DNA of 64,000 bases from JASFHF01 sp050123335 (GTDB taxonomy: Bacteria; Pseudomonadota; Gammaproteobacteria; UBA12402): positions 62,001 through 126,000 of the forward strand of contig JASFHH010000001.1 of the NCBI GenBank assembly GCA_050123335.1. The letters run 5' to 3'. The position numbers and the translations under genes are program-made. The notes under the pieces are model-generated. The model did no database searches and was not told the origin of the DNA. It worked only from the letters and a program-made list of their open reading frames with translations. How positions within the stretch are numbered: the stretch's first letter is position 1; each line of letters starts with the position of its first letter. Shown in pieces: positions 26,179 through 34,143 of the stretch.

Positions 26179-26520
26179 ATGGTTATTCCTGCAAGAAGAT
26201 TTAGAAGTAATAATATAAATATTACCAATCTTGAAAAAAATGAAGAATCTTGTGACAAACCTGATGGTTGTGTCAATAATGTTAATGAAGCTACTCCACT
26301 TCAAACAAATAAGCCAATAAATAATGTAAAATTACAAAATCAATTTAAAAAGGACCACCTTAATGAAGAATGTGCAATTTACTTAATTAGTGGAATTAAG
26401 CTGCAGGGATATTTACGTGATTTTGACGAGGAAATTATTATTTTAGAATCTTTGGATGATACTAGAGAACAGGTGATAATATATCAAAGTACAATCGCGA
26501 CTATTCAATTTAAAATTTAG
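26179..26520 (+). CDS. Divergent Hfq-like (bacterial Sm-fold) protein with N-terminal extension
   Basis: 113 residues. Residues about 51-113 follow the Hfq layout: an N-terminal helix beginning LQNQF, the Sm1 block IYLISGIKLQGYLRDFDEEI with the near-invariant IKLQG, and an Sm2 block QVIIYQSTIATIQF. Canonical Hfq has YKHAIST in Sm2; here it is YQSTIAT, so the Lys and His of the proximal RNA site are replaced. The Arg patch of the helix is also missing. A 50-residue polar, Asn-rich extension precedes the domain. It is not in the usual miaA-hfq-hflX setting. It may be a second, specialised Hfq or a Hfq-fold protein with altered RNA binding. GAGGCG precedes the ATG. Confidence 0.75.
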   Translation: MVIPARRFRSNNINITNLEKNEESCDKPDGCVNNVNEATPLQTNKPINNVKLQNQFKKDHLNEECAIYLISGIKLQGYLRDFDEEIIILESLDDTREQVIIYQSTIATIQFKI

Positions 26521-26542
26521 TATATATCTGCAAGCAATTGGC

Positions 26543-26606
26543 CATATATCCAATTTCTTACAAAATTTTCCAGCTTTTGAACCTGTGGGGACAGTGATTT
26601 TTTTGC
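26543..26606. repeat. 64-bp diverged direct repeat, copy B
   Basis: Partner of 25767-25830, 23 bases after the stop of the Hfq-like gene. The rest of the 26521-27004 gap shows no gene that I can support. Confidence 0.65.
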
Positions 26607-27004
26607 TATAAAAGTAACTACAAGAATCAACAATATTCACCGCTCAACATGGAAGCCCACAAACAAGGATGTTACGGTGAATGTCATTTTATTTAAAACC
26701 TCATAAAATCAATAACTTGTATTTTATGGTAACAGCAAATGTCTTATAAAGAAAATAATCCATATTTTTCTTGCGGATTCCTGGGCTTTTTCTATACAAT
26801 TCATATGAAACTTCAGACTATGATGGTCTTATCTGGTATCGATTCTGAGCACTGAGGCTCAAGTTTTATTTAATGTTGTGTTTACATGGTGTAAAGCGAG
26901 AGCATGGATCTTAATTTTTTAAAACTGCTCTTATAGTTAGGACAACAACAACAGTAATTATTATTAACTTAAAAGAAGCATTTTTAAAAAATAGGAAGAT
27001 TACA

Positions 27005-27430
27005 ATGATAAAAAAATTATATATAACGATTATGTGTATATGCACTTTTACATTAAGCGGTTGCGCATCGGTGGTTAATGGTGTTAATCAAAGTGTATCG
27101 GTATCAACGCCGCCAACTAAAGCAGCAACTTGTGCATTATCTAATAGCAAAGGCAAATGGTTTGTTAATAAGACGCCTGGTTCGGTAGTTGTACACCGTG
27201 CTTATGGCCCTTTAAAAATTGTTTGTCATAAGCCAGGATATGTTTCTGCAACTAAGCAAGTAGAATCAAACACAAAAGCTATGGCTTTTGGTAATGTTCT
27301 TATGGGCGGAGCTATTGGAGCTGGGGTAGATGTTGCTGATGGCGCTGCTTATGATTATCCGACTAACATTATCATACCGATGCATAAAATATCACAAAAA
27401 ACAAAACAAAAAGTAAAGCAAAAGATTTAA
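27005..27430 (+). CDS. Conserved outer-membrane-type lipoprotein
   Basis: 141 residues with a lipoprotein signal: KK followed by a hydrophobic stretch and lipobox LSGC, Cys at residue 20. The mature part has GVNQSVSVSTPP, a GKWFVNKTPGSVVVHRAYG block, and AMAFGNVLMGGAIGAGVDVADGAAYDYPT with a Gly/Ala-rich segment near residue 98. This is a conserved gammaproteobacterial lipoprotein family of unknown role, related to PEGA-like surface proteins. The tail is Lys-rich. A strong hairpin terminates it. ATG 27005 follows an AGGAAG ribosome site. Confidence 0.8.
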   Translation: MIKKLYITIMCICTFTLSGCASVVNGVNQSVSVSTPPTKAATCALSNSKGKWFVNKTPGSVVVHRAYGPLKIVCHKPGYVSATKQVESNTKAMAFGNVLMGGAIGAGVDVADGAAYDYPTNIIIPMHKISQKTKQKVKQKI

Positions 27431-27449
27431 TAATTGTTGAGTTCTAATT

Positions 27450-27477
27450 CACGAGTTTCGCAGTTGCGAAACTCGTG
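27450..27477. terminator. Bidirectional terminator, GAGTTTCGC hairpin family
   Basis: Perfect 13-base arms CACGAGTTTCGCA / TGCGAAACTCGTG with a 2-base loop, followed by a T run (ATTATTTTTTT). It lies between convergent genes ending at 27430 (+) and 27487 (-). The same arm sequence recurs at 486, 34938 and inside nadA (50135). Confidence 0.75.
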
Positions 27478-27486
27478 ATAAAAATA

Positions 27487-27816
27487 TTATTTTTTTACTG
27501 GGGCAGGTGGAAGAGGTGTTTTCTTGCCCTGCATTTTTTTAAGCATGATAGGTTTCATCATTTTATTACGAATTGGCATCATTTTTCTTTGATACATCAT
27601 GCCGCGCATCATAGCGCATTTCATCATATGTGTTCTAAACATGCGTTGGCCAGCACCCAAGATTGCTAGTATTGCAAGAATCGCAACTATAATACCTATA
27701 ATTTTACAGGTCATACTCATTGCATCTTCGTATTTTTTTGATTTAAGCACCACTAATGCGCCATAAGCTAAAGCAATCAATGCTAAAACAAAAGTTATAT
27801 CTGAGTGAAACATCAT
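27487..27816 (-). CDS. Small membrane protein with Met-rich cytoplasmic tail
   Basis: 109 residues. Two hydrophobic helices (FVLALIALAYGALVVL and IIGIIVAILAILAILGAG) are followed by a basic tail with many Met-Met pairs (HMMKCAMMRGMMYQ) and a Pro/Lys C-terminus. ATG 27816 is preferred because AGGAGA lies 8 bases upstream; the frame is open to 27843. Methionine clusters can bind copper or heme, but the family is unknown to me. It converges on the lipoprotein gene. Confidence 0.65.
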   Translation of the reverse strand: MMFHSDITFVLALIALAYGALVVLKSKKYEDAMSMTCKIIGIIVAILAILAILGAGQRMFRTHMMKCAMMRGMMYQRKMMPIRNKMMKPIMLKKMQGKKTPLPPAPVKK

Positions 27817-27979
27817 AATTAATCTCCTATAGAAAGTTAACATAATTTAGGTTTTAATTCTTTTCTTTTAACCGTACCAGTCTTTTTGTGCAAAAACAAT
27901 AGTTTGATTAGTTGGTTGATCTAAAATTGAACAAAACAAGGATGTGGAACAGTTAATTTATATTTAAGTTAATGTTACA

Positions 27980-29452
27980 ATGCCGCTTATTATGTTAAAA
28001 CAACTATTGCAAAACTTTATTTTAGCTATATTTGTAATCATTATTACAGTTCTTGGTTATTATTTCGCTGAAGGTCCTAATATTTTCTGGTGGCTGCTTT
28101 GGTTTGTTCCTTTGCCGGTGTTGCTATATAGCTTATACCAGAGATTTTTAACTACATTTCTCGTGGGGTTTGTCAGCTTTGCTGTTAGCTTATTTGCAGG
28201 AATTTGTGGGTATTATTATGGTACCATGATGCCATTATTGCATTTTATCCCATCGAGTATTGGTTATGGTGTGATTATGGCAATATTGATCACTTTAAAT
28301 AGTTTTGCTGTGCGCAAAGTGCGAGTATGGTATGTGATTTTTTTCTTTCCGGTTTTGATGGTTGTTTATAGTTATCTAGTGTGTTTGATTGGTAAAGGTA
28401 ATTTAATTTCAGTCTCTGGTTTTAGTCAATATCCATTTTTGACGTTAATGCAGTTAACTAAACTGACTGGAATATGGGGGATAGTATTTTTGTTGGCTTT
28501 TATTCCAAATGTTTTGGCTGTTTTATGGTTTTTTCGTGAAAATGCAAAAATATTTTTATCAATTGTTGTGACAACGGTAGTGTTGTTAATTGTGGTTTTT
28601 GGTTATGGTGTTTATAAGCAATACCGAGTTGCAAATAAAGATTTTGTGCGTGTTGGTTTGGCGGTGCAAAATCCACAAAGTTATAAAAGATTGTTAAGTG
28701 ACTTTATTAAGTATCCAAATAAAATGTTGTCTGCTTATATTGTTAGATTGAAAGTATTAGCAAAACAAAAAGCTCAATACATCATGCAGCCTGAAATGGA
28801 TCTTATAGTAACTAAAAAAACCGAACGCACAGCCATTAATAAAATTAGTCAAATAGCAAGAAAGTATAAAACTACAATTTTATTACCGCTCACATTTATT
28901 AATGATAAAAAAATCGTACGCAAAAATTATTTATTAGTAATTGCTCCAAGTGGAAAGATAATAGCTGAATACTATAAACATCATCTGGTGCAATTTGCGG
29001 AAGGGCAAGCTAAAAGAGGGCGTGATGTAATTCAATTACCATATAAAAATTACAAATTAGGAGTTGCGATTTGTCATGATATGGATTTTGCCAATCCTGC
29101 GAGAAAATACGGCAAGTTGGGAATTTCTTTGTTGTTTGTGCCAGCCGCTGATTTTGGGATAAATTCTGATGCTTGGTGGCATGCTAGGTTTGCTTTGGTG
29201 CAGTCGATATCTAATGGATATGCTTTGGCTAGAGCGGCTTTATTTGGTTATTTAACTGTAAGTGATGCTAATGGTATATTAATTGCGAAACAACTCAGCA
29301 AGGTTGGTATACCAACATATATGGTAGTTGATGTGCCGCTTTCTTGCGATTTAACTTTTTATGCCAAATATGGTAATTGGTTTGCGTGGTTGTGTATGGT
29401 GTTATGTGTTTTACTGATTTTGAAATGTATCGTATGTATAACACGAAAGTAA
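27980..29452 (+). CDS. Apolipoprotein N-acyltransferase-like membrane carbon-nitrogen hydrolase
   Basis: 490 residues: about six N-terminal helices, a periplasmic nitrilase-fold domain (about residues 225-460) and a C-terminal helix, the Lnt layout. The catalytic triad of the superfamily is present: Glu in QPEMD near 271, Lys in EYYKHHLV near 332, Cys in VAICHDMDF near 362. Lnt adds the third acyl chain to outer-membrane lipoproteins. The Cys loop, CHDMDF, is less like E. coli Lnt and more like nitrilases, so this may be a second, specialised member rather than the housekeeping enzyme. The methyltransferase gene starts 17 bases downstream. Confidence 0.8.
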   Translation: MPLIMLKQLLQNFILAIFVIIITVLGYYFAEGPNIFWWLLWFVPLPVLLYSLYQRFLTTFLVGFVSFAVSLFAGICGYYYGTMMPLLHFIPSSIGYGVIMAILITLNSFAVRKVRVWYVIFFFPVLMVVYSYLVCLIGKGNLISVSGFSQYPFLTLMQLTKLTGIWGIVFLLAFIPNVLAVLWFFRENAKIFLSIVVTTVVLLIVVFGYGVYKQYRVANKDFVRVGLAVQNPQSYKRLLSDFIKYPNKMLSAYIVRLKVLAKQKAQYIMQPEMDLIVTKKTERTAINKISQIARKYKTTILLPLTFINDKKIVRKNYLLVIAPSGKIIAEYYKHHLVQFAEGQAKRGRDVIQLPYKNYKLGVAICHDMDFANPARKYGKLGISLLFVPAADFGINSDAWWHARFALVQSISNGYALARAALFGYLTVSDANGILIAKQLSKVGIPTYMVVDVPLSCDLTFYAKYGNWFAWLCMVLCVLLILKCIVCITRK

Positions 29453-29469
29453 CACATAAGGTTTTTAAT

Positions 29470-30108
29470 ATGCAAAATTGGGAAAAAATTTTTAAGAAAC
29501 AGGGCAAATATTTTTATGAGCCTCATGTTGATATGCCAGAGGTGGTAAAGTTTTTTAGTGAGTATCAAGTCAAAAAAGTATTAGATGTAGGTTGCGGTAC
29601 AGGAAGACATTTAATTTATTTGGCGCAGCATGGTTTTAGCGTTTTTGGTTTAGATTCTTCAAAAACAGCGATTGAATTTGCAAAAAATTGGCTTAAGGAA
29701 GAAGGTCTAAATGGAAATTTAAAAATTGCTGATCAATACGATAAATTTCCTTATGATGATGGTTATTTTGATGCAATTGTTTCAACACAAGCGTTGCATC
29801 ATGGTGTAACTACAGAAGTTAAACAAGTGATTACCGAAATAGAAAGGGTTTTAAAGCCTAAAGGCTGTATTTTTATTACCGTAGCAAGAAAATTTACTGA
29901 TGAAGAAATAAAAGCATTGCCGTATGAAATGCCTAAAAGTGAAGAAATCGAAAAAAATGTTTTTGTTCCATTAGAAGGTCAAGAAAAAGGGTTGCCGCAT
30001 TTTCTTTTTACTGAAAAATCGGTTAAAGAATTGTTTGGTAATTTTGATTTGCAAAAATTACATATTGTTGGATCGCATTATTGTTTTTTTGGTATTAAAA
30101 AGGAGTAG
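29470..30108 (+). CDS. Class I SAM-dependent methyltransferase
   Basis: 212 residues. Motif I is VLDVGCGTGRHLIYL near residue 40, followed by FGLDSSKTAI (motif II) and FDAIVSTQALHH (motif IV). The C-terminus is a beta-rich cap. Substrate unknown. The frame is open upstream to 29377, but that part overlaps the preceding gene; ATG 29470 has AAGG 10 bases before it. It is probably cotranscribed with the upstream acyltransferase-like gene and the hydrolase 3 bases downstream. Confidence 0.87.
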   Translation: MQNWEKIFKKQGKYFYEPHVDMPEVVKFFSEYQVKKVLDVGCGTGRHLIYLAQHGFSVFGLDSSKTAIEFAKNWLKEEGLNGNLKIADQYDKFPYDDGYFDAIVSTQALHHGVTTEVKQVITEIERVLKPKGCIFITVARKFTDEEIKALPYEMPKSEEIEKNVFVPLEGQEKGLPHFLFTEKSVKELFGNFDLQKLHIVGSHYCFFGIKKE

Positions 30109-30110
30109 GG

Positions 30111-31040
30111 GTGAAAATAGCATTATCTGATGGAACAAAATTATATTTTGATGTTTATGGATCGAAAAATGCGATTAAAGATGATAAGTTAATTGAAAAA
30201 CCAACTATACTTTTTTTGCATGGTGGTCCTGGTTTGGCCGATCATAATTTGTATGTTCCATTTTGGTCACAATTTCAAGACATAGCTCAAGTTATATTTA
30301 TTGATTTTAGAGGTCATGGTTTAAGTGAAGGATGGAAACAAAGTGACAAGTTTAATCTGCGTTCATGGGGTGCTGATGTAAAAGATTTCTGTGATAGATT
30401 GGGAATTGAAAAACCGATTGTTGTGGGTTTTTCTTTTGGTGGTTGGGTGGCGTTAGATTATGCTATTACTTATCCTGATCATCCTGGAGCTCTTATTTTA
30501 TGTAATGCCGAAGCTTCTATAGACGTGGAAACTAGAGCTCGTGCTTATCGAGATAAGGCATTGCGTAAAAATTTAGGTAGCGAAAAGGCAAACGAAATTT
30601 ATGATATTGTTATGCGATTAGGAAGAGGTGAAATTGATAGTAAAAAAACCGCTGAAATGTATATTGAGCATTGTGCACCATTGTTTTCTGAAAAACCAAG
30701 TGGTCCGGAAGTAGAAAAAATTTGGATGTTGTGCAAACAAAACATATTGGCATGGGAAGTTTTTGATAGGAATGAGCAGTTTAAATTTGATTTAACTGCT
30801 GATTTGCATAAAATCATTGCGCCAGTATTATCTATATCTGGAGAATTAGATGTTGAACATCCCGCGGTTTGTGCTAAGAAAATGTGTGATCATATAACGA
30901 ATGCAGAAGTAAAGCATGTAATACTTAAAGGCGTTGGGGATCCGGTAGATCATGATGATCCTGAAGGCGTTATAAATGCGGTGCAGAATTTTATTTTTCA
31001 ACTTTATCCGAAAACCAAGGAGTTAAAAAATGACCATTAG
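30111..31040 (+). CDS. Alpha/beta hydrolase (proline iminopeptidase-like)
   Basis: 309 residues. The oxyanion motif FLHGGPGLADH is near residue 35. The nucleophile elbow GFSFGGW (Ser) is near 107. The acid is probably Asp in SGELDVEHP, and the base His in VDHDDPEG. Proline iminopeptidases share this arrangement, but the specificity is not determined by the sequence. GTG 30111 is used, with AAGGAG at the end of the methyltransferase gene. It overlaps the next gene by 11 bases, so translation is coupled. Confidence 0.85.
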   Translation: MKIALSDGTKLYFDVYGSKNAIKDDKLIEKPTILFLHGGPGLADHNLYVPFWSQFQDIAQVIFIDFRGHGLSEGWKQSDKFNLRSWGADVKDFCDRLGIEKPIVVGFSFGGWVALDYAITYPDHPGALILCNAEASIDVETRARAYRDKALRKNLGSEKANEIYDIVMRLGRGEIDSKKTAEMYIEHCAPLFSEKPSGPEVEKIWMLCKQNILAWEVFDRNEQFKFDLTADLHKIIAPVLSISGELDVEHPAVCAKKMCDHITNAEVKHVILKGVGDPVDHDDPEGVINAVQNFIFQLYPKTKELKNDH

Positions 31041-31449
31041 TAAAGAAATTGTTGATGATATTATAAGTTTACTAAAACAATGTGAATTTAGAAAAATATG
31101 TGATCGTTATTGTGCGGATGATTTTCTTTGGACTATCAAAGGCAGTAGTGTTTTATCAGGACCATACAAAAGCAAAGATGATTTTTTTGAACGAGTGATT
31201 GGTCGACTCAATAAAGTGTTACTTCCGGAATGGAAAATGCATATATTAGATTATTATGTTGATAATGATCGTGATATATTTGTTGTTGAAATGCGTGGAG
31301 AAATGACTGCAAAAAACGGCGCAGATTATAATAATGAATATTGTTGGATTTTTAAGTTTAGTGACAATAAAATTATAAGCATTACTGCATATTATGATTC
31401 ATTGTTGGTGAATAAAACATTAAATGAAAATGAGGTGAGATATGAATAA
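31030..31449 (+). CDS. SnoaL/NTF2-like fold protein
   Basis: 139 residues with the helix-beta pattern of the SnoaL-like NTF2 superfamily: a long N-terminal helix, YCADDFLWTIKGSSVLSGPY, then strands ending in YCWIFKFSDNKIISITAYYD. These small proteins act as isomerases, hydrolases or binding domains; the specific role cannot be told. It overlaps the preceding hydrolase gene, and the group 29470-31449 looks like one operon for an undefined small-molecule reaction. Confidence 0.75.
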   Translation: MTISKEIVDDIISLLKQCEFRKICDRYCADDFLWTIKGSSVLSGPYKSKDDFFERVIGRLNKVLLPEWKMHILDYYVDNDRDIFVVEMRGEMTAKNGADYNNEYCWIFKFSDNKIISITAYYDSLLVNKTLNENEVRYE

Positions 31450-31480
31450 GCAAAATCCATTTGATTTTATTTTTAATTAA
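31442..31480 (+). CDS. Possible 12-codon leader or truncated gene start
   Basis: ATG at 31442 with GAGGTGAG in front and a stop at 31478. It encodes MNKQNPFDFIFN. The good ribosome site is unusual for such a short frame; it may be a leader peptide or the start of a lost gene before the permease at 31504. Confidence 0.25.
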   Translation: MNKQNPFDFIFN

Positions 31481-31503
31481 TACTAAATTTAGGGGTTACA
31501 AAA

Positions 31504-32616
31504 ATGCTTAATAAAACGGTCGGGAGTGTGTTTATTTTGGTTGGTGGAACCATTGGTGGTGGAATCTTTGTTCTTCCGCTTGTTAGCGCTAACGTAGGTT
31601 TTGTTCATTCAGCGATACTATTATTAGCGACTTTGTTGCTGACAACTTTTTCTAGTCTTTTAATATTGAAAGTTTGTTTAAATTTCAAGCCATATCGCAA
31701 TAATTTTGGAACAATGACTAAAGCAACGTTGGGGAGAATGGGACAAATTATAGTTTGTGCCTGTTATTTAATAGCGATATATACTGCAATATCAGCTTTT
31801 TTATGCGGAAGTACATCGCTTGCAGATGTAACTTTAAAAAATTATATGCATATTACAATTCCGGCATATCTTGATACTACGGCGATTACTTTAATATTTG
31901 GATTAATTATTTTCTTGGGTATTAGTAAAATTGATTGGTGTATGCGTTTTCTAACAACATCCAAAGGAATTTTACTTGTTGCCATTTTGTGCGTTTTACT
32001 TCCTTACGCTAATGTAAATAAAATCTTCGCAGCCGAATTTAGATTTACACACATAGGTTTTTTAATACCTGTTTTTATTAATGCATTTGGTTATCATGCG
32101 TTAATTCCCAGCATTTGTAACTACTGCGATAATAATTCAAGAAAAGTAAGAAAAATTATCTTTATCTCAGCGGCTGTCATATTGATTATATATACTATTT
32201 GGTTATTAGCGGTTTTTAGCATCATTCCACAAAATGGTAAAATTAGTTTTAGTACAATTGCGCTTCGACATAGCTCTATTGGAGGACTTACAAGCGCTCT
32301 CATAGGCCTTACTCATAATAGATATGTTTTATATGCAGTTAATTTTTTCTCTGATATTGCTATTGGAACTTCGTTGCTAGGGCTATCGTTGTGTTTATTT
32401 GATTTTATTGCCGATGGTCTTAACAGAGCAAATAACCGCAAAGGTAGATTACAAACAGCTTTACTAACATTTATTCCACCATTTTTATTCGCACTATATT
32501 ACAAACATGGATTTACGTTAATGTTTCAATTCTCTTCAATTTTTGCAATGGTTTTAATTATATTTTTGCCAATACTTATGATGTACAGATTGAAATATAC
32601 CAAATGTCGCGATTAG
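31504..32616 (+). CDS. Aromatic amino-acid permease of the TyrP/Mtr (HAAAP) family
   Basis: 370 residues with about 11 helices. GSVFILVGGTIGGGIFVLPL at the N-terminus is the family signature for unwound helix 1. The blocks AFGYHALIPSICNYC and DIAIGTSLLGLSLCLFDF match the family's substrate and sodium/proton regions. It would import tyrosine or tryptophan by proton symport, which fits an organism dependent on host amino acids. GGGG precedes the ATG. A short dyad GTCGCG/CGCGAC overlaps its stop codon. Confidence 0.83.
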   Translation: MLNKTVGSVFILVGGTIGGGIFVLPLVSANVGFVHSAILLLATLLLTTFSSLLILKVCLNFKPYRNNFGTMTKATLGRMGQIIVCACYLIAIYTAISAFLCGSTSLADVTLKNYMHITIPAYLDTTAITLIFGLIIFLGISKIDWCMRFLTTSKGILLVAILCVLLPYANVNKIFAAEFRFTHIGFLIPVFINAFGYHALIPSICNYCDNNSRKVRKIIFISAAVILIIYTIWLLAVFSIIPQNGKISFSTIALRHSSIGGLTSALIGLTHNRYVLYAVNFFSDIAIGTSLLGLSLCLFDFIADGLNRANNRKGRLQTALLTFIPPFLFALYYKHGFTLMFQFSSIFAMVLIIFLPILMMYRLKYTKCRD

Positions 32617-32681
32617 ACCGCGACTAACGGTTAAGAGATTTTTTGTATTCTTATAGAAAATATTACTTATTTTTTTAAGCT

Positions 32682-32714
32682 TTTAAGCTTTCCTTAAGAA
32701 TCACCAGCTATAAT
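32682..32714 (+). promoter_or_regulatory. PmrA/PhoP-like box and TATAAT upstream of 32788 gene
   Basis: TTTAAG-CTTTC-CTTAAG (32682-32698), 10 bases, then TATAAT (32709-32714). A further TTAAG lies just upstream (32675). The same spacing and CTTAAGAAT extension occur at 21202-21234. Confidence 0.55.
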
Positions 32715-32787
32715 TAAAATAAAGAGGTGATGTTTCTTTCTTACAGTGGGAAATAGCATTTCACAATAAAAATTAAAAAGGTGTGAT

Positions 32788-33069
32788 ATGAGTTTTTTTA
32801 AAAAAATCAAAAAAGATTTGTGTGAAAATTTTGGGTCTTATTTAGGTTATGCTTTAGGTGGCTGTATGATGGTCGCTGGTGTAACATTAACTGTTGTTGG
32901 CGCAAATACACGTGATGATACTGTATCAAAAATATGTTTGGGAAGTGGAATTGTGTTAGATATAATGGGTCCAATTATGGAATGTTGTAGTGCATTTTTG
33001 CATATTGCAAATAACACTTGTTTCAATGACAACAGCAATGAAGATGAAAAGCGACCAATAAATCAATAA
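32788..33069 (+). CDS. Small hypothetical membrane protein
   Basis: 93 residues with two predicted hydrophobic segments (LGYALGGCMMVAGVTLTVVG and ICLGSGIVLDIMGPIM) and an acidic, Asn-rich C-terminus. Six cysteines for its size is unusual. AAAGGTGTG precedes the ATG. It is expressed from a promoter with a PmrA-like box, shared in form with the TPR gene at 21321. No known family; a candidate secreted or membrane-inserted effector by context only. Confidence 0.6.
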   Translation: MSFFKKIKKDLCENFGSYLGYALGGCMMVAGVTLTVVGANTRDDTVSKICLGSGIVLDIMGPIMECCSAFLHIANNTCFNDNSNEDEKRPINQ

Positions 33070-33349
33070 GCTCACATCTGCTGAAAATATATTTGCATAA
33101 AAATTAGCATAAATAGTATTTATATGCTATAAATCTTGTGTCAGAGCAGTTTAAGCTGTTTTGACTTATTTCTTTAATTGTTAAATAGGAGAGAAATCGA
33201 TAGTGCATTGAATCGGTCCCGAGTGACGATTGGTGTGCAAGTAAAAATAAATAGTACGACAACTGATAGCGTATTGACGCTAATTATGTGGCAACTAAGC
33301 AGTTTTTGCTTTGGTTGATTTATATTTATTTAACTTGCAGGGCAGGGCA
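33070..33349. other. Intergenic region without recognised gene
   Basis: About 280 bases. Small stems AATCG...CGATT (near 33211) and AGCGT-ATTG-ACGCT (near 33271) are visible, and a structured leader of the next gene is possible. I could not match any riboswitch. Confidence 0.4.
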
Positions 33350-34135
33350 ATGACTTTCGATTTTAACTTAGACAATTTAACAGCATTATTCCGGGAAATC
33401 GGGCTATATAGTTCCGAAAATCAATTTTATCATCAGCGTATTCGTAAGCGTGAGCAGATTTTTGCTTATATTCCGCAGATTTCCGCAGCTTTTAAAAAGC
33501 TTAGCACTAAAAGGCCAATTGTGATGTTGGATTGTGGGTGCGGTAAAAGCTATTTGTCTTTTGTATTATATGCATATTGTACTACCGTGCTGAAACGCAA
33601 AATTAAGATTATTGGGGTTGATAATAATGCTGAATTGATTGATAAATGTAACCATAGCGCTAAAGAGTTGGGTTTTGCTAGTATGCAATTTTACAATCAT
33701 GCTATTGAAACATTTGGTACGAATGATGCAATTGATATTGCATATTCATTGCATGCATGTGATCTTGCTACTGATCAGACTATTGCGAAAGGAGTACAGT
33801 TGGGAGCAAAATATATTTTTTCAGTTTCCTGTTGTCAGCATACCAACCGGGCAAAAATGAGCAAACATCCTTTGACTAGTGTTTCGCGCTATCAACCATA
33901 TAAAGAGCGTTTAGTTGATATGCTTGGTGATAGTATGCGTGCATTATTGTTGGAGCAATTAGGTTACGGAGTAAATATTTTTGAGTTTGTTGCTGCGGAA
34001 AAAACGCCAAAAAATATTATGCTGCGAGCGGTTAAAAATGCAGTGAAAAAGCAAGATCGAATGCAAGCTGCAACTGAATATCGACGTTTGGTCGAAATGT
34101 TTCATTTTGCCCCGGCGCTTGAAAACATGTTATAA
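33350..34135 (+). CDS. SAM-dependent methyltransferase (Methyltransf_32-like)
   Basis: 261 residues. VMLDCGCGKSYLSFVLYAY (near residue 60) is motif I in the form seen in the Methyltransf_32 family. IIGVDNNAELIDKCN is motif II and the DIAYSLHACDLATDQ block carries motif IV. The C-terminal YRRLVEMFHFAP helix is typical of this group, which includes tRNA- and protein-linked enzymes. ATG 33350 is chosen with GGGCAGGG upstream; the frame is open to 33311. The alpha/beta hydrolase starts 8 bases after the stop. Confidence 0.8.
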   Translation: MTFDFNLDNLTALFREIGLYSSENQFYHQRIRKREQIFAYIPQISAAFKKLSTKRPIVMLDCGCGKSYLSFVLYAYCTTVLKRKIKIIGVDNNAELIDKCNHSAKELGFASMQFYNHAIETFGTNDAIDIAYSLHACDLATDQTIAKGVQLGAKYIFSVSCCQHTNRAKMSKHPLTSVSRYQPYKERLVDMLGDSMRALLLEQLGYGVNIFEFVAAEKTPKNIMLRAVKNAVKKQDRMQAATEYRRLVEMFHFAPALENML

Positions 34136-34143
34136 TCCCAGCC

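Noticed and set aside
28000..29450. Calling the Lnt-like protein the housekeeping Lnt
   Set aside because: Catalytic loop CHDMDF differs from typical Lnt; a second gene elsewhere is likely.
33070..33349. Possible riboswitch or structured RNA leader
   Set aside because: Only short stems; no match to a riboswitch core I know.
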